NCBI GenBank assembly: GCA_030603505.1
Contig: JAUVXQ010000056.1
Location: forward strand, 1 to 7,365
Source: Candidatus Heimdallarchaeota archaeon
GTDB taxonomy: Archaea > Asgardarchaeota > Heimdallarchaeia > Heimdallarchaeales > Heimdallarchaeaceae
DNA length: 7,365 nucleotides
Direction of reading: 5' to 3'
The notes beneath the pieces are model-generated. The model was not told where the DNA came from. It worked only from the letters and a program-made list of their open reading frames with translations, and did no database searches. Made by a program: the position numbers and the translations under genes. Position 1 is the first letter of the stretch, and each line of letters opens with the position of its first letter. This document shows, one piece after another, positions 4,651 to 7,365 of the stretch.

Positions 4651-7365
4651 ATAAACTTCTTTCCTTTCTTCCATATTAAAATCTAGTTCATCAAAAATAT
4701 AATTATCAATCTCAGCTCTATCTGTCATAGGATTCGGTTCCTGAGTTCTTATTGGGATAGCTAAATTTATTCCAATCTCTTCTTCAACAGATAATGGTTG
4801 TCTTCTGTACATTTCCCTTAAATTACTGTTATTAATTGGAATAGTTAGCATATTAGCTAATTCATAAGCCTCAATTTTCATACCACCACCACCAAGATTT
4901 ACTCGACCTAGAACATTCTGAAATAACCAGAAAATGCTTGAATTCATAAATAAATCAATTTGCTCATTAGTTTTAATCTGGTGAAAATTATTACTGACAA
5001 ATATACTACCATGATAGGTAATTGCATATTGATAAATAATATAATTAAAAGAAATATCTCTGGGTTCTCTATTCCCTAAACTATACCACAGTTTTCTATT
5101 TTTAACACTAGTTACATCTGGGAATGGAGTTCCTTTAGAATCTTTCTGTTTCTCTCCCCAGTTAATATATTCAAGTATTTCTAGACCTTTCAAATCTTCT
5201 TTTAGTTTATCACATAATAATAATCGTTTTTTAATATTCTTTGCATTAACTAAAATTGTATCACAATCTCTAGTATTCTTTAAAGCAGGTACAAGAAATT
5301 CTTTTTCAATCCGAAGATTATTGGGTAAATCGTTCTTTAAAGGTATTAATTTGAAATAATCAGTTTTTTCAATAATATTAAAGAATTTATTTGGAAAGAA
5401 GAAGAAATCGTTTATTCCAGTTTTAATTCCCCATTCAACTTTTCCTAATTCTTTAATCTTAAATAGCTTATTTTTTCCTTTTTCTAAAATCTTGAAGAAA
5501 ATAGTTGGAGCTTTTAGGAAAATGGAACCCCATTTTTCTCCATTATACATTCCATCTAAGTAAAAAATGTTCGCTTTTTTGCTATCTTTTTTATTCTCTA
5601 ATCCTAAGAAAAACAAATCTTCTTGTACAATTGGAAAAACTCTTACTAACTCATTTTCGATTAGGTTTGGAATCAAACCGTTCAAATCATAAGATCTTTC
5701 TGTCGCTCTTATCTTCTCAATATAAGTTAGGATTTCAGAAAAAATGATATATTTGAAATCTTTTTGAAAATTAACAAATTTAGCAGTATTTTTAAGTGCT
5801 GCAAATTGAGTTTCTTTTATTGAATTTTTCTCAAAGTTCAATTTTATGATTTCTGAGAGAGCAAAACTGGGAGCATTGAAAATCGCTATAATTGTATTAA
5901 TGTCTGCATGTTCAAAAGTTTTAGTAGGATAGTCATATATAGCTACTATGGGTACATATTTTATAATGAATTCTTGCAATACTTTTCCATAATTCACATC
6001 TAACCAAGAATTCGATGTTATTAAGCAAACGGTACCATATTTGTTTATAAGATTAAAGCTAGTAAAATAGAAATAAACATAATAATCACATTTCTTATCT
6101 ATTTTTTTTAACATGGGAAATTTTATTCTTAATGAATTTACCAGTTTATTTTTATATTCTCTTTTTTGTTCTAGTGTCACTTCTTTTTTAATCTTATTAG
6201 GTGGAGCGATTTTTTCATGTCTAACATATGGTGGGTTACCAATTACAATATCAAAACCACCTTTATAGCCAAAAATTTCTGCAAAATCAATTTCCCAAAA
6301 GAATGGCTTTTTTTCAGAATCAAAAAGATGTTTTTTTACAAGTTCTAAATTATTAATTTCCTTTTTATATATTGCTTGCTTTTCTTTCTCTTCTATTAGT
6401 TGATTTTTCTTATCTTTTTGCTGAACTTCTTTTTTCTCTTGTATAAACTCAAATTCGAGGAGAATTTGTTTCCCCCAGTTTTTTACTAGTTTTTCACTTT
6501 TTTCTTGTTTTGCTTTTAAATCTTCAATTCTGTCATCTAAATATAGATTGAAAATTCGAATTTCTTCATTTTTACAATCATTAAAATTCTTAAATTTGGC
6601 AATATGCGAACTTTTAAAAAAATTCCTTTTTTCTTGCTTTAAATCTTCAATTCTTCGCAATAAATCCTGATTCAAGGACATTTTTTTGACACTTAAATAA
6701 GTATCACCAATATTTTGGAGTAATGAATCTCCCACTCTTAAATTCAAATCTAGATTTGGAAGCAAAGGATGCTGTTTTAGTTCTTCTATTGGTAACTGAA
6801 CGTCTATAATTAACTGAAGCCATAATCTTAATTCAGCAGCATGTATAGCCCAAGGCATTATGTCAACTCCATATAGAGAACGTTGGATAATTCTGTATTT
6901 TATCTCAAAATCACTGTATTTTCTATTTGTATGTTTGAACACGATTTTTAATAAATCAAAAAGAACTCTTTGCATCCCTACTAGAAAAGCTCCAGAACCA
7001 CAAGCAGGATCTACAACAGCAACATCATCAAGGTTTTCTTCTATTTCATACCACAAGTTTTTTTCAGTAAAAACAGTTTCATATTTTTCTCTTTCATCAG
7101 ATAAACCAAAAACAAGATAATAGATATAGCTCTTATCAATTGAAGATATTTTATTTGATAGATATTCAACGATTGATCTTCTACACATAAAGTCTACTTC
7201 GATTACTGGAGTATAAAAAATGCCAAGATCTGTTCTATCATAAATTTCTTCAGCTACATTAGCGAGGGATTCATAAACAAAACCAATCATCTGTGGGTCT
7301 ACAGCTACTTCATAATCTAAAGGCATATCCTCTTTTATTGTAAAATTGTAATTCTCATAAAAAGC
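4597..7365 (-). CDS. Eco57I/PglX-like adenine-specific DNA methyltransferase, N-terminus beyond window
   Basis: This class I, SAM-dependent DNA methyltransferase is expected to make N6-methyladenine in foreign-DNA discrimination. Numbered from the first visible Met (7324-7326), it has GIFYTP at 35-40, SAM motif I DPACGSG at 106-112, GVDIMPWAIHAAELRLWL at 153-170, and NLRVGDSLL at 195-203. The catalytic motif IV is GGFDIVIGNPPYVR at 356-369. CLITSNSWLDVNYG (about 434-447) follows, and a C-terminal target-recognition region ends with LGGGGMKIEAYEL (811-823) and the helical tail RKEVYLALAELIKRRLKKAK. A charged coiled-coil insert (about 220-335) separates motifs I and IV. The frame stays open for 13 more codons to 7365 (ending YNFTIKED before the Met), which matches the region before the FYTP motif in this family. 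The gene is therefore 5'-truncated here. Whether a nuclease domain precedes it cannot be seen. Confidence 0.9.
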   Translation of the reverse strand, partial: AFYENYNFTIKEDMPLDYEVAVDPQMIGFVYESLANVAEEIYDRTDLGIFYTPVIEVDFMCRRSIVEYLSNKISSIDKSYIYYLVFGLSDEREKYETVFTEKNLWYEIEENLDDVAVVDPACGSGAFLVGMQRVLFDLLKIVFKHTNRKYSDFEIKYRIIQRSLYGVDIMPWAIHAAELRLWLQLIIDVQLPIEELKQHPLLPNLDLNLRVGDSLLQNIGDTYLSVKKMSLNQDLLRRIEDLKQEKRNFFKSSHIAKFKNFNDCKNEEIRIFNLYLDDRIEDLKAKQEKSEKLVKNWGKQILLEFEFIQEKKEVQQKDKKNQLIEEKEKQAIYKKEINNLELVKKHLFDSEKKPFFWEIDFAEIFGYKGGFDIVIGNPPYVRHEKIAPPNKIKKEVTLEQKREYKNKLVNSLRIKFPMLKKIDKKCDYYVYFYFTSFNLINKYGTVCLITSNSWLDVNYGKVLQEFIIKYVPIVAIYDYPTKTFEHADINTIIAIFNAPSFALSEIIKLNFEKNSIKETQFAALKNTAKFVNFQKDFKYIIFSEILTYIEKIRATERSYDLNGLIPNLIENELVRVFPIVQEDLFFLGLENKKDSKKANIFYLDGMYNGEKWGSIFLKAPTIFFKILEKGKNKLFKIKELGKVEWGIKTGINDFFFFPNKFFNIIEKTDYFKLIPLKNDLPNNLRIEKEFLVPALKNTRDCDTILVNAKNIKKRLLLCDKLKEDLKGLEILEYINWGEKQKDSKGTPFPDVTSVKNRKLWYSLGNREPRDISFNYIIYQYAITYHGSIFVSNNFHQIKTNEQIDLFMNSSIFWLFQNVLGRVNLGGGGMKIEAYELANMLTIPINNSNLREMYRRQPLSVEEEIGINLAIPIRTQEPNPMTDRAEIDNYIFDELDFNMEERKEVYLALAELIKRRLKKAKRA

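Noticed and set aside
5505..7120. Plus-strand frames at 5505-5747 and 6860-7120
   Set aside because: They are antisense shadows within the conserved methyltransferase gene.
4597..7365. Complete BREX, DISARM or restriction system
   Set aside because: Only the methyltransferase is visible. No brxA/B/C/L, pglZ, drm or endonuclease gene is recognised in the window, and the neighbouring operon is convergent.

Overview
The window is AT-rich, intron-free prokaryotic DNA that reads as archaeal. First genes of transcription units have TATA-like boxes about 24-26 bases before the start codon, which suggests leaderless mRNAs. Genes inside an operon have Shine-Dalgarno sites instead (GGAGGT at 2643-2648, GAGGT at 3143-3147). 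A NosD-type beta-helix surface protein with Asn/Cys coil repeats and a C-terminal membrane anchor is a style I associate with Asgard (Heimdall-like) archaea. The lineage is an inference from style, not from a marker gene.

Layout. (1) 1-541, plus strand: a promoter zone, a small winged-helix DNA-binding protein, and a tiny probable membrane protein that continues in the same reading frame after two tandem TAG stops. (2) 571-2064, minus strand: the secreted, membrane-anchored NosD-like protein, whose coils are partly near-identical at the DNA level. (3) 2065-2243: a divergent promoter region. (4) 2244-4025, plus strand: a tight four-gene operon encoding a two-helix membrane protein, a small soluble protein, a small secreted protein and a five-repeat TPR protein. 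The first three match no family I recognise. (5) 4026-4596: an intergenic zone with a T-rich terminator, a perfect 10-bp inverted repeat, a doubtful small minus-strand CxxC gene, and a degraded-looking open stretch carrying a DWKTG motif. (6) 4597-7365, minus strand: a large Eco57I/PglX-like adenine-specific DNA methyltransferase. Its frame stays open to the window edge, so the N-terminus lies outside and the first visible Met is probably internal.

The methyltransferase converges on the four-gene operon and is not co-transcribed with it. Nothing visible makes it part of a complete BREX, DISARM or restriction locus. The most novel unit is the operon at 2244-4025, where genes 3 and 4 overlap by 8 bases and are probably translationally coupled. 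It combines a membrane protein, a soluble protein, a secreted peptide and a TPR scaffold, and could encode an envelope-associated complex. That functional reading is inference.
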